DNA of 64,000 bases from Muricoccus pecuniae. Its GTDB lineage: Bacteria > Pseudomonadota > Alphaproteobacteria > Acetobacterales > Acetobacteraceae. Within the stretch, counting starts at the first letter, position 1. Every line of letters begins with the position of its first letter. Below, one piece after another: positions 39,234 through 46,377 of this stretch. The notes beneath the pieces were generated by a model that saw only the letters and a program-made list of their open reading frames with translations, made no database searches and had not been told where the DNA came from. Where the stretch lies: NCBI RefSeq assembly GCF_014199205.1, contig NZ_JACIJD010000012.1, positions 62,001 through 126,000 on the forward strand. The letters are read 5' to 3'. The position numbers and the translations under genes were made by a program.

Positions 39234-39509
39234 CTACATCCCCAGCGCGCGGCGGTAGAGGTCGAGCAGCGTCTCCTGTTCCTCCACCTCGGCCGGCTCC
39301 TGCTTGCGGATGCGGATGATGCTGCGGATCACCTTCACGTCGAACCCCGCAGACTTGGCTTCGGCGAAGATGTCCTTGATGTCGTCGGCGAGGCCCTTGC
39401 GCTCCTCCTCCAGACGCTCGACCCGCTCGATGATGGAGCGCAGGCGGTCGGCCGCGATCCCCCCGACATCGGTGTCCGCCTCCTGCTCCTGAACCTCGGT
39501 CTCCGACAT
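39234..39509 (-). CDS. gapR: GapR (DUF2312) nucleoid-associated protein
   Basis: A 91-residue DUF2312 protein: acidic N-terminus, then IAADRLRSIIERVERLEEERKGLADDIKDIFAEAKSAGFDVKVIRSIIRIRKQ, ending LLDLYRRALGM. In Caulobacter GapR binds overtwisted DNA ahead of replication and transcription machinery and supports gyrase. Coiled-coil core and basic patch are both present. It has its own promoter candidate upstream. Confidence 0.93.
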   Translation of the reverse strand: MSETEVQEQEADTDVGGIAADRLRSIIERVERLEEERKGLADDIKDIFAEAKSAGFDVKVIRSIIRIRKQEPAEVEEQETLLDLYRRALGM

Positions 39510-39539
39510 ACCCTTAACTCCCCCTACGCGAAGGCGCGC

Positions 39540-39568
39540 GTCTTACCCGGCAGACCGGCGCGCCTCAA
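39540..39568 (-). promoter_or_regulatory. Candidate promoter of gapR
   Basis: On the minus strand, TTGAGG (39568-39563), a 17-base spacer and TAAGAC (39545-39540), about 30 bases before the gapR ATG. Good spacing and acceptable hexamers; not tested. Confidence 0.4.
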
Positions 39569-39607
39569 TGGGGAAAGGAGAACCATTAGGGAACAAACAC
39601 TTGGAGC

Positions 39608-40285
39608 TCAGGCCACCGGCCCGTCGGCGCCGCGATGGAGGAGATGGGTCATCGCCGCCGTGCCCAGCACGGGCACCAGCAGGTTGGCGAAGGGCAGCAG
39701 GGCCAGCAGCGCCATCACCCCTCCCACGGCGAGCACCGAGAATTCCCGCCGCTTCCGCAGGAGCCGCGCCTGGGCCACGCCCATCCGGCGCTGCGCCACC
39801 CCCTCGAACAGCCCGTGGCCGAGCGAGACCGCGGCCACCAGCCAGAGCATCGCGGCCCCGATCAGCGGCAGCAGCAGCGCGACCGGCAGCAGCACGAGGT
39901 TCAGCGCCAGGACCTTCAGCGCTAGCGTCACGTTGAAGACGCCCTGGGCGGCGAGCGACGCCCCGCGGGCCTGGGGAAGGCCGGGATAGTGCCGCCGCTC
40001 CACCGCCTCCGCCGTCTCGTCCAGGAAGAGGCCGGCGATGGCGAGGGCGAAGGGCACGAAGAGCCAGAAGGCCGCGAAGAGACCTGCCACGCCGCCCAGC
40101 ACGCCCGCGGCGGTGGCCAGCCAGCCCGTGCCCCCCGCCAGCGCCTCCACCCCCCAGCCCGCCAGCACGATCAGCGCCCCGAGCGTCAGCACGGCCCCGA
40201 GCACGCCCTTGATGAGCGGCCCCCGGAAGCCGCGTTCGAAGACCTGGCCGAAGGGCAGGGTCAGGCTCGCGATCACGGCGGACAC
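39608..40285 (-). CDS. EI24/CysZ-like membrane protein
   Basis: A 225-residue protein of the EI24 domain family with about four long hydrophobic segments (VLGAVLTLGALIVLAGWG, GLFAAFWLFVPFALAIAGLF, LNLVLLPVALLLPLIGAAMLW, FSVLAVGGVMALLALLPFANL). The central FLDETAEAVERRHYPG is the family's conserved cytosolic loop. CysZ members carry sulfate, but this branch is uncharacterised. It lies six bases after the DUF1244 gene and is likely co-transcribed. Confidence 0.78.
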   Translation of the reverse strand: MSAVIASLTLPFGQVFERGFRGPLIKGVLGAVLTLGALIVLAGWGVEALAGGTGWLATAAGVLGGVAGLFAAFWLFVPFALAIAGLFLDETAEAVERRHYPGLPQARGASLAAQGVFNVTLALKVLALNLVLLPVALLLPLIGAAMLWLVAAVSLGHGLFEGVAQRRMGVAQARLLRKRREFSVLAVGGVMALLALLPFANLLVPVLGTAAMTHLLHRGADGPVA

Positions 40286-40291
40286 GCGCGC

Positions 40292-40597
40292 TCAGTGCCC
40301 CGGATTGGCCGCGGCGAAGGCCGCCTTCTGCTCGGCCGAGGCCTCGCGCTGGTGCCTGGCCTGCCATTCCTTGTAGGGCATGCCGTAGACGATCTCACGC
40401 GCCTCCGGGTCGGGCAGCGCGATCCCCCTCCCCTCCGCCGCCTCGCGGTACCAGCGGGAGAGGCAGTTCCGGCAGAAGCCGGCGAGGTTCATGAGATCGA
40501 TGTTCTGCACATCCGTGCGCTCGCGGAGGTGCTGCACGAGGCGCCGGAAGGCGGCGGCCTCCAGCTCGGTGCGGGTCGCGTCGTCGATCTCGGTCAT
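40292..40597 (-). CDS. DUF1244 family protein
   Basis: A 101-residue DUF1244 protein (AAFRRLVQHLRERTDVQNIDLMNLAGFCRNCLSRWYREAA, EIVYGMPYKEWQ). The CRNC pair in GFCRNCLSRW is conserved and could bind a metal. Function unknown; the family is common in proteobacteria. Confidence 0.85.
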   Translation of the reverse strand: MTEIDDATRTELEAAAFRRLVQHLRERTDVQNIDLMNLAGFCRNCLSRWYREAAEGRGIALPDPEAREIVYGMPYKEWQARHQREASAEQKAAFAAANPGH

Positions 40598-40856
40598 GGA
40601 TGGCCCTCTCTCGGCCGCCGAGATGGGGAGAAGGACCGCATCGCGCCATTCCTCGTTCCTCGTCTTCCGGCGGCGTAGACCTCTTCAGCAAGCTATCCGG
40701 TCAGGAGCACGGTGTCCCCCGGCGGTCTGTCGGACTGATCCAAGGCCAGACCAATGGGGATGAGGACAGCGCCGATCACGCCGCACACGCATTCCGCATG
40801 TTTGTTCCAGTTTTCGCCCTCAGCCGCCCATAGTCAGCAAGAGCGAACAACCGGAC

Positions 40857-40876
40857 ATTGAGCATCGATGCTCAAT
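40857..40876. promoter_or_regulatory. Perfect 20-bp palindrome, candidate operator
   Basis: ATTGAGCATCGATGCTCAAT reads the same on both strands. It lies eight bases before a TTGCTT (40884-40889) and 113 bases before the DUF4214 ATG. A perfect 20-mer dyad in a promoter region is what a dimeric activator or repressor would use; the cognate regulator is not recognisable in the window. Confidence 0.55.
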
Positions 40877-40883
40877 TCAGAGC

Positions 40884-40913
40884 TTGCTTCGACACACCGG
40901 AAAGCATTCTAAA
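40884..40913 (+). promoter_or_regulatory. Candidate promoter of the DUF4214 gene
   Basis: TTGCTT (40884-40889), an 18-base spacer and TCTAAA (40908-40913), the latter in an A-rich tract. The palindrome just upstream would place a bound protein next to the -35 element, as for an activator. Match is moderate. Confidence 0.35.
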
Positions 40914-40989
40914 AAATCACACATTCTTTATTGGTTTGCGAATCGGCAACATGTGTCAATCAGACTTCCCTCAGGGGTAGGAGGAAGCA

Positions 40990-41979
40990 ATGGTCACTGC
41001 TGTTGGCACCAATGGGCCGGATGTTTTCGTCAACACGAGCGAGAGCGACAACTTCGACGGCTTGGCGGCTTACGACGTCGTAAATCGCTTCAACATGGGA
41101 TATCGGTCCGGCGTCATCACGACGGCCCCTGGGACGGTGACGATCACCAGTTCCTTTGACACCGATGTTTACACGAATATTGAGCAGATCGACTTCTTGG
41201 ACGGGCGGCTCGTCTTCGAGCCGACGGAGCCGCTGGCGCAGGTCACGCGTCTGTACTTTGCTGCGCTGGACCGTGGCCCTGACCAGGGAGGGCTAAACTC
41301 CTACACTGCCGCGATCTACCAGGGTCGCTCGCTCAGCAGCATCGCGCAGGATTTCATCGGCAGCTCTGAATTCGCGCAGCGTTACGGAGCCCTGACCAAC
41401 GACGGCTTCGTGGAGCAGCTCTATCTCAACGTCCTGGACCGGCCATCCGATCCCGGAGGTAAGGCTGCCTGGGTCGCCACGCTCGATGCTGGCGCCACAC
41501 GGGCTGACATGCTCGTCGGATTCTCCGAAAGTCTGGAGAATCAGCAGAAAACCGCGAGCATCGTTACCGCCGGCATCTGGGACCGGGATGAGAGCGCGGC
41601 GCTTGTCGCGCGCCTCTACGATACGCTCTTCGGGCGTCTTCCGGACAAAGGCGGGCTGGCCAACTGGGCTTCTGCCCTGGACAGCGGTCAACTCAGGCCC
41701 AATCAGGTTGCGCAGGGCTTCATTGACAGCGCCGAGTCGCAGGCGATCTACGGCGGGTTCCCTACGGCTGACACCTTCGTAACGGCTCTGTACCGCAACA
41801 CGCTCGAGCGCGAGCCCGACGCTGCGGGCAAGGCCGCCTGGGTCAACGCCTTGGACTCGGGCACCCTCAGCCGCGCCGACGTCGCTCTTGGCTTCTCCGA
41901 GAGCCCCGAGCACATCCAGCTCACCGCGGCGACCGTCGGCGGGGAGATACCTTCCCAGTTCGGCATCCTGTTCCTCTGA
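40990..41979 (+). CDS. DUF4214 repeat protein, probably secreted by a type I system
   Basis: A 329-residue protein. Residues 1-80 look like an RTX-type leader (GTNGPDVFVNTSESDNFDG, then NIEQIDFLDGRLVF). Four DUF4214 repeats follow at about 84-133, 138-187, 202-255 and 260-309, each with an LY...L.R.PD.GG...W pattern and GF..S.E. There is no N-terminal signal peptide, and the end GILFL is short and hydrophobic, as in type I substrates. Such proteins are often surface or matrix proteins. GC is lower than in its neighbours, and GGAGGAAGC precedes the ATG. Confidence 0.82.
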   Translation: MVTAVGTNGPDVFVNTSESDNFDGLAAYDVVNRFNMGYRSGVITTAPGTVTITSSFDTDVYTNIEQIDFLDGRLVFEPTEPLAQVTRLYFAALDRGPDQGGLNSYTAAIYQGRSLSSIAQDFIGSSEFAQRYGALTNDGFVEQLYLNVLDRPSDPGGKAAWVATLDAGATRADMLVGFSESLENQQKTASIVTAGIWDRDESAALVARLYDTLFGRLPDKGGLANWASALDSGQLRPNQVAQGFIDSAESQAIYGGFPTADTFVTALYRNTLEREPDAAGKAAWVNALDSGTLSRADVALGFSESPEHIQLTAATVGGEIPSQFGILFL

Positions 41980-42031
41980 ACCCGTCCCTCCGGCCGCCCC
42001 CGCCAGGGGCGGCCGGATACACCTCGAAGGC

Positions 42032-43009
42032 CTAGTCCGCGTACAGACCCGCCGCTTGAATAATTGGCCGCCACCGCGCCACCTCCGCCGATAGGTGCCG
42101 CCGGTGCGCGGCGGGGGTGGCCTGCTCCTGCGTCGCGACCTCCGTCACGAGATCGGCGAAGCGCGCCCGCAGCCGCTCCTCGCGAAGCGCGGCGCGGATC
42201 GCCGTCGCCAGCCTCTCCTGCACCGCCTCGGGCGTTCCGGCGGGGGCATAGACCCCGTGCCAGGTGCTCATCCCGATCCCCGGCGAGCCGGCCTCGGCCG
42301 CGGTCGGCAGGTCCAGCCCCTCCACCCGCCGCTCGAGCGTGACGGCGAAGGCCTTGATCCGCCCGTCCCGGATGAAGGGCGCGGTGTTCGTCGCCTGGTC
42401 GCAGAACACGTCGATCCGCCCGGCCATCAGCTCCTGCAGCGCGGGGGCGGAGCCGCGGAACACCACCGTGGTCAGCGGCGTCCCCGCCGCCTGCTGCACC
42501 AGCATGCCGCAGAGCTGGTTCGCGCCGCCCAGCCCGGAATGGGCAAGGTTCAGCTTGTCCCCCTGCGCCTTCAGCTCGGCGACGAAGCCCGCTAAGTCGT
42601 TGGCCGGAAAGTCCGGCCGGGCGACGACCGTCATCGCCGCGTCGGAGACGAGGCCGAGCGGCGCGAAGGAGGTCTCCACGTTGTAGGGAAGCTGGCGGTA
42701 GAGCGTCGCCGCCGTCGCGTGGCCGATATGGTGGACGAGCAGCATGTGCCCGTCCGGCCGCGCATTGGCCACGCGCGCCGCGGCGATGGTGCCGCCCGCG
42801 CCGGTGACGTTCTCCACCACGACGGGCTGGCCGAGGTCCTTGGCCATGCCCTCCGCGACGAGCCGCGCGATCACGTCCGTCGGCCCGCCGGCGGCGAAGG
42901 GCACGACCACGGTCAGCGGCCGGCTCGGGAAGGACTGCGCCTTCGCGGCCGGCGCCGCGAGCACCGCGAGGGAGGCCGCGATCGTTGCGCGGCGGGATAT
43001 TTCAGCCAT
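42032..43009 (-). CDS. Bug-family (tripartite tricarboxylate transporter) solute-binding protein
   Basis: A 325-residue periplasmic binding protein: signal peptide (ISRRATIAASLAVLAAPAAKAQ), then FPSRPLTVVVPFAAGGPTDVIAR, the ligand-binding loop of the TctC/Bug family, and ANARPDGHMLLV, LNLAHSGLGGANQL and GVYAPAGTPEAV. No membrane TctA/TctB subunits are adjacent, which is common for Bug proteins. The dehydrogenase next to it suggests a hydroxy-dicarboxylate ligand. ATG 43009 follows AGGAGAGG. Confidence 0.92.
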   Translation of the reverse strand: MAEISRRATIAASLAVLAAPAAKAQSFPSRPLTVVVPFAAGGPTDVIARLVAEGMAKDLGQPVVVENVTGAGGTIAAARVANARPDGHMLLVHHIGHATAATLYRQLPYNVETSFAPLGLVSDAAMTVVARPDFPANDLAGFVAELKAQGDKLNLAHSGLGGANQLCGMLVQQAAGTPLTTVVFRGSAPALQELMAGRIDVFCDQATNTAPFIRDGRIKAFAVTLERRVEGLDLPTAAEAGSPGIGMSTWHGVYAPAGTPEAVQERLATAIRAALREERLRARFADLVTEVATQEQATPAAHRRHLSAEVARWRPIIQAAGLYAD

Positions 43010-43044
43010 GGGACGTTTCCTCTCCTTGTTGTAGTCTCTGGAGT

Positions 43045-44142
43045 TCAGGCTGCGGCTCTCGCGCCCCCGGGCGCATTCGCGCCCTCGATGGCCGCGATCA
43101 CGGCCCGCGTCACCGTCTCCGTATCCGCCGTGCCGCCGAGATCGGCCGTCAGCACGCCGTCGGCGCAGACCCGCTCCACCGCCGCGATCAGCGCCCGCGC
43201 GGCATCGGCCTCGCCGAGCTGCTCCAGCATCATCGCGCCCGTCCAGAAGGTGGCGACGGGATTGGCGATGCCCTTGCCCATGATATCGAAGGCCGAGCCG
43301 TGGATGGGCTCGAACATGGAGGGCGCGCGGCGGGAGGGGTCGAGATTCGCCGTCGGCGCCACGCCGAGCGAGCCCGCCACCGCACCGGCGAGATCCGAGA
43401 GGATGTCGGCGTGCAGGTTCGTGGCCACCACCGTGTCGATGCTGGCGGGCTTCCTCACCATGCGCGCGGCCATGGCGTCCACCAGCTCCTTCTCCCAGGT
43501 CACGTCCGGGTAGCCTTTCGCCACCTCGGCCGCGATGTCGTCCCACATCACCATGCCGTGCCGCTGGGCGTTGGACTTCGTCACCACCGTCAGCAGCTTG
43601 CGCGGCCGGGAGCGCGCGATATCGAAGGCGACCCGCATGATCCGCTCCACCCCGGCGCGGGTGAAGATGGAGGTCTCTGTCGCCACCTCCTCCGGATGGC
43701 CGCGATGGGCGCGGCCGCCATGGCCGGCATACTCGCCCTCCGAGTTCTCGCGCACGATCACCCAGTCGATGTCGCCGGGCTCCACGGCGCGGAGCGGGCT
43801 GGTCAGCCCCGGCAGCACGCGGGTCGGGCGGATATTGGCGTACTGGTCGAAGCCCTGGCAGATCTTCAGCCGCAGGCCCCAGAGGGTGATGCTGTCCGGC
43901 AGGTCCGGGTCGCCCACCGCGCCGAAATAGATGGCGTCGAAGCCGCGCAGCGTCTCCAGCCCGTCCTCGGGCATCATGACCCCGGTCTCGCGATAGTAGT
44001 CGCTCCCCCAGGGCAGCGTCTCGACATCGAGGGCGAAGCCGCCGTCGCGCCGCGCGAGCGCCTCAAGCACGCGGAGCCCGGCGGGGATGACCTCCTTGCC
44101 GATGCCGTCGGCGGGAATGGCGGCGATGCGGTGACGACGCAT
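43045..44142 (-). CDS. Tartrate dehydrogenase / D-malate dehydrogenase (isocitrate-isopropylmalate dehydrogenase family)
   Basis: A 365-residue decarboxylating dehydrogenase. Features are IAAIPADGIGKEVIPAG, WGLRLKICQGFDQYANIRP (the substrate-binding arginines), VRENSEGEYAG, TKSNAQRHGMVMWDD, and SMFEPIHGSAFDIMGKGIANP. The R-x-x-x-x-x-R pattern and YANIRP are those of TDH/DmlA rather than LeuB. It oxidises tartrate or D-malate with NAD. The start ATG 44142 faces the GntR gene across 56 bp. The Bug gene follows and may supply its substrate. Confidence 0.9.
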   Translation of the reverse strand: MRRHRIAAIPADGIGKEVIPAGLRVLEALARRDGGFALDVETLPWGSDYYRETGVMMPEDGLETLRGFDAIYFGAVGDPDLPDSITLWGLRLKICQGFDQYANIRPTRVLPGLTSPLRAVEPGDIDWVIVRENSEGEYAGHGGRAHRGHPEEVATETSIFTRAGVERIMRVAFDIARSRPRKLLTVVTKSNAQRHGMVMWDDIAAEVAKGYPDVTWEKELVDAMAARMVRKPASIDTVVATNLHADILSDLAGAVAGSLGVAPTANLDPSRRAPSMFEPIHGSAFDIMGKGIANPVATFWTGAMMLEQLGEADAARALIAAVERVCADGVLTADLGGTADTETVTRAVIAAIEGANAPGGARAAA

Positions 44143-44167
44143 GATGAGGGGAGTCCCTGGCTGTTGG

Positions 44168-44198
44168 AAAAAAGCGCGCCGGCTGGCATGCCGGCGCG
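44168..44198 (-). terminator. Hairpin with T-run between divergent gntR and dehydrogenase starts
   Basis: On the minus strand a perfect 9-bp stem (CGCGCCGGC / GCCGGCGCG, six-base loop) is followed by C and TTTTTT. The form is that of an intrinsic terminator, but it sits in the 5' leader of the dehydrogenase gene and abuts the gntR start codon. It could be an attenuator of the dehydrogenase, a block on antisense transcription, or a regulator site. Which one is not decided by sequence. Confidence 0.5.
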
Positions 44199-44891
44199 AT
44201 GAAGAGCGATTCCGCCACCCCCGCGGAGGGGCGAAGCAGCCTCGGCGAATCCGCCTATCGCGCCCTGCGCGCGCGGATCCTCGAGATGACCCTGCCGCCC
44301 GGCCACCAAGCCGCGGAGGGGGAGCTGGCCGCCCAGCTCGGCATGAGCCGCACGCCGGTGCACGAGGCCGTGCTGCGCCTGCAATCCGAAGGCTTCCTGG
44401 AGGTCCAGCCCCGGCGCGGCATCCGCGTGCTGCCCATCGACCCCACGGGCATGGCCGAGACCTACGAGATCCTGATCGCGCTGGAGGGCGCCGCCGCGGC
44501 CCGGCTGGCCGCGCATCCCAACCCGGAAGCGGCGCGGCTGATGGCGGAGGCGACGGAGGCGATGCGCACGGCCCTGGCCGAGGGGAACCGCCGGGCCTGG
44601 GCGACGGCCGACGACGCCTTCCACCGCGCCCTCGTCCGCGGCTGCGGCAATGCGCGGCTCGCCCGCATGGCCGGGGAGGCGGCGGACCTCGCCCAGCGCG
44701 CCCGCCTTGCCACGGCATCGCTGCGCCCGGAGCCGCGCGGCTCGGCCGAGGAGCACGCCCGCATTCTCCGCGCTATTGAGGCGGGGGATGCGGAGGGCGC
44801 CCGCGAGGCCCTGGCCGCGCACCGGCAGCGGGCAAGCGCGGAGATCCTGCACACCCTTTCCCTGCCACTGATGCGCCTTGCCGGCCATTGA
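44199..44891 (+). CDS. GntR/FCD family transcriptional regulator
   Basis: A 230-residue regulator with an N-terminal winged helix (SAYRALRARILEMTLPPG, QLGMSRTPVHEAVLRLQSEGFLEVQPRRGIRV) and a helical FCD domain with metal/ligand residues (D in DDAFHRALV, H in EEHARILRAIEAGD, H in LAAHRQR). FCD regulators sense organic acids. Its place between tartrate/malate dehydrogenase and TtuD suggests it controls both. No ribosome binding site precedes the ATG; a hairpin ends exactly there. Confidence 0.9.
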   Translation: MKSDSATPAEGRSSLGESAYRALRARILEMTLPPGHQAAEGELAAQLGMSRTPVHEAVLRLQSEGFLEVQPRRGIRVLPIDPTGMAETYEILIALEGAAAARLAAHPNPEAARLMAEATEAMRTALAEGNRRAWATADDAFHRALVRGCGNARLARMAGEAADLAQRARLATASLRPEPRGSAEEHARILRAIEAGDAEGAREALAAHRQRASAEILHTLSLPLMRLAGH

Positions 44892-44921
44892 TCCGGAACG
44901 CCCCTTCCCTCTGCCCCATCT

Positions 44922-44942
44922 TCCATACCACGATCCATACCA
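44922..44942. promoter_or_regulatory. Direct repeat upstream of ttuD, candidate GntR site
   Basis: TCCATACCA occurs twice (44922-44930 and 44934-44942), offset by 12 bp, in the 140-bp gap between gntR and ttuD. The TGGTAT half-site (reverse strand) is of the kind used by FCD regulators, though those sites are more often inverted. Weak evidence. Confidence 0.3.
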
Positions 44943-45031
44943 GTGGCGAGCGCTTTTCCTGGCGGGCTTGCCGGCTGGGATGGGGCGGCGATGATGCACC
45001 CGCCGTCCGGGACAATGGAGGAAGAACCGCG

Positions 45032-46321
45032 ATGACCACCACCGGTCCCTGGGACGACGCCCGCGCCCGTGACGCGCTGCGCCGCCTGCTCGATGCCGCG
45101 ATCCGCAGCGCCGATCCCCGCGCCGTGCTGGCGGATCACCTTCCCGAGCGCCCATCGGGGCGCGTCGTGGTGGTCGGCGCGGGCAAGTCGGCCGCGGTGA
45201 TGGCCGCGGCCGTGGAGGAAGCCTGGCCCGACCTGCCCGTGACGGGCCTCGTCGTCACGCGCTATGGCCACGCCGTGCCGACCGCGCGCATCGAGGTGGT
45301 CGAGGCGTCGCATCCCGTGCCGGACGCTGCCGGCGAGAGGGCGGCCGCACGCATACTGCAGCTCGTCGAGGGGCTCACGGCGGATGATCTCGTGCTCGCG
45401 CTCATCTCCGGCGGGGGCTCCGCCCTCATGCCGCTCGCGGCGCCGGGGCTGACGCTGGCGGACAAGCAGGCCGTCAACCGTGCCCTGCTCGCCTGCGGGG
45501 CCACCATCAACGAGATGAACGTTGTCCGCCGCCATCTCTCGGCGGTGAAGGGCGGGCGCCTGGCCGCCGCGGCGCATCCGGCGCGGGTGGTCACCCTCGC
45601 CATCTCGGACGTCCCCGGGGACGACCCCGCCGCCATTGCCTCCGGCCCGACCGTGCCCGATCCCAGCCTCTTCGCCGATGCCCGGGCCATCGTCGCGAGC
45701 TACGGCATCGAGCTGCCCGGGGCCGTCCGCGCCCATCTGGAGGCCGCCGCGGAGGAGACGCCCAAGCCCGGCGATCCCCGCCTCTCCCGAGCGGAGTACC
45801 GGATGATCGCCACCCCCCTCATGGCCCTGCGCGCCGCGGCGCGGGAGGCGGAGGCGCTGGGCCTCACCCCCCTCATCCTCGGCGACGCGCTGGAGGGCGA
45901 GGCGCGCGAGGCGGGCACGCTGCTCGCCGGCATCGCCCGCTCCGTCGCGGCGCACGGGCTGCCGGCGCGAGCGCCCGCCGTGCTCCTCTCGGGCGGGGAG
46001 ACTACGGTCACCCTCGGCGGGGCAAGCGGTGCGGGCGGGCGGAACGGGGAGTGCCTGCTCGGCCTCGCCGCCTCCCTGGCCGGGCATCCCGGCATCTGGG
46101 CGATCATGGCCGACACCGACGGGATCGATGGGTCCGAGAGCAATGCTGGCGCCATCGCCGCGCCCGACACGCTTGCCCGCGCGCGCGCCGGCGGGCTGGA
46201 CCCGCTCGCCGCCCTCGCCGCCCATCGGAGCCACGACGTGTTCTTGGCTCTCGGCGACCTCGTGGTGACGGGGCCGACGCTGACCAATGTGAACGACTTC
46301 CGGGCTGTCATCGTAACTTAG
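45032..46321 (+). CDS. ttuD: Glycerate 2-kinase / hydroxypyruvate reductase-type protein TtuD (MOFRL family)
   Basis: A 429-residue MOFRL/DUF4147 protein. It has VVVVGAGKSAAVMAAAVEE, SGGGSALMPLAAPGLTLADK, NEMNVVRRHLSAVKGGRLA, SDVPGDDPAAIASGPTV and the C-terminal LSGGETTVTLGG plus GRNGECLLGLA and MADTDGIDG. Family members phosphorylate glycerate to 2-phosphoglycerate and are known from tartrate operons (ttuD). GGAGGAAG precedes ATG 45032. The product would feed the pyruvate kinase encoded next. Confidence 0.9.
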   Translation: MTTTGPWDDARARDALRRLLDAAIRSADPRAVLADHLPERPSGRVVVVGAGKSAAVMAAAVEEAWPDLPVTGLVVTRYGHAVPTARIEVVEASHPVPDAAGERAAARILQLVEGLTADDLVLALISGGGSALMPLAAPGLTLADKQAVNRALLACGATINEMNVVRRHLSAVKGGRLAAAAHPARVVTLAISDVPGDDPAAIASGPTVPDPSLFADARAIVASYGIELPGAVRAHLEAAAEETPKPGDPRLSRAEYRMIATPLMALRAAAREAEALGLTPLILGDALEGEAREAGTLLAGIARSVAAHGLPARAPAVLLSGGETTVTLGGASGAGGRNGECLLGLAASLAGHPGIWAIMADTDGIDGSESNAGAIAAPDTLARARAGGLDPLAALAAHRSHDVFLALGDLVVTGPTLTNVNDFRAVIVT

Positions 46322-46372
46322 TAAATGTAAGGCGCTCCCTCCTGTTGATCGGTTCTTACTGATGCTAAGTTA
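46314..46372. promoter_or_regulatory. Paired CTTA-N7-TAAG sites before the HTH-pyruvate kinase gene
   Basis: Two 15-bp sites of form CTTA-N7-TAAG occur at 46317-46331 and 46355-46369, 38 bp apart. Their outer halves extend to a perfect inverted repeat, TAACTTAG (46314-46321) and CTAAGTTA (46365-46372). The left copy includes the ttuD stop codon. The right copy ends five bases before the pyruvate kinase ATG and would cover a -10 like TAAGTT. Sites of this size suit a Cro-like dimer, and the protein encoded next carries a Cro-like domain. Binding is inference. Confidence 0.6.
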
Positions 46373-46377
46373 GGGCC

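Larger units (their letters stand above)
40598..40989. other. 392-bp non-coding region, lower GC than surroundings
   Basis: No credible gene is seen. The right two thirds are visibly richer in A and T than the rest of the window and hold a perfect 20-bp palindrome, a promoter-like pair and TAGGAGGAAGCA directly before the DUF4214 start. The left part is the upstream region of the DUF1244 gene. The base composition continues into the DUF4214 gene, so the whole patch may have been acquired together. Confidence 0.7.
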
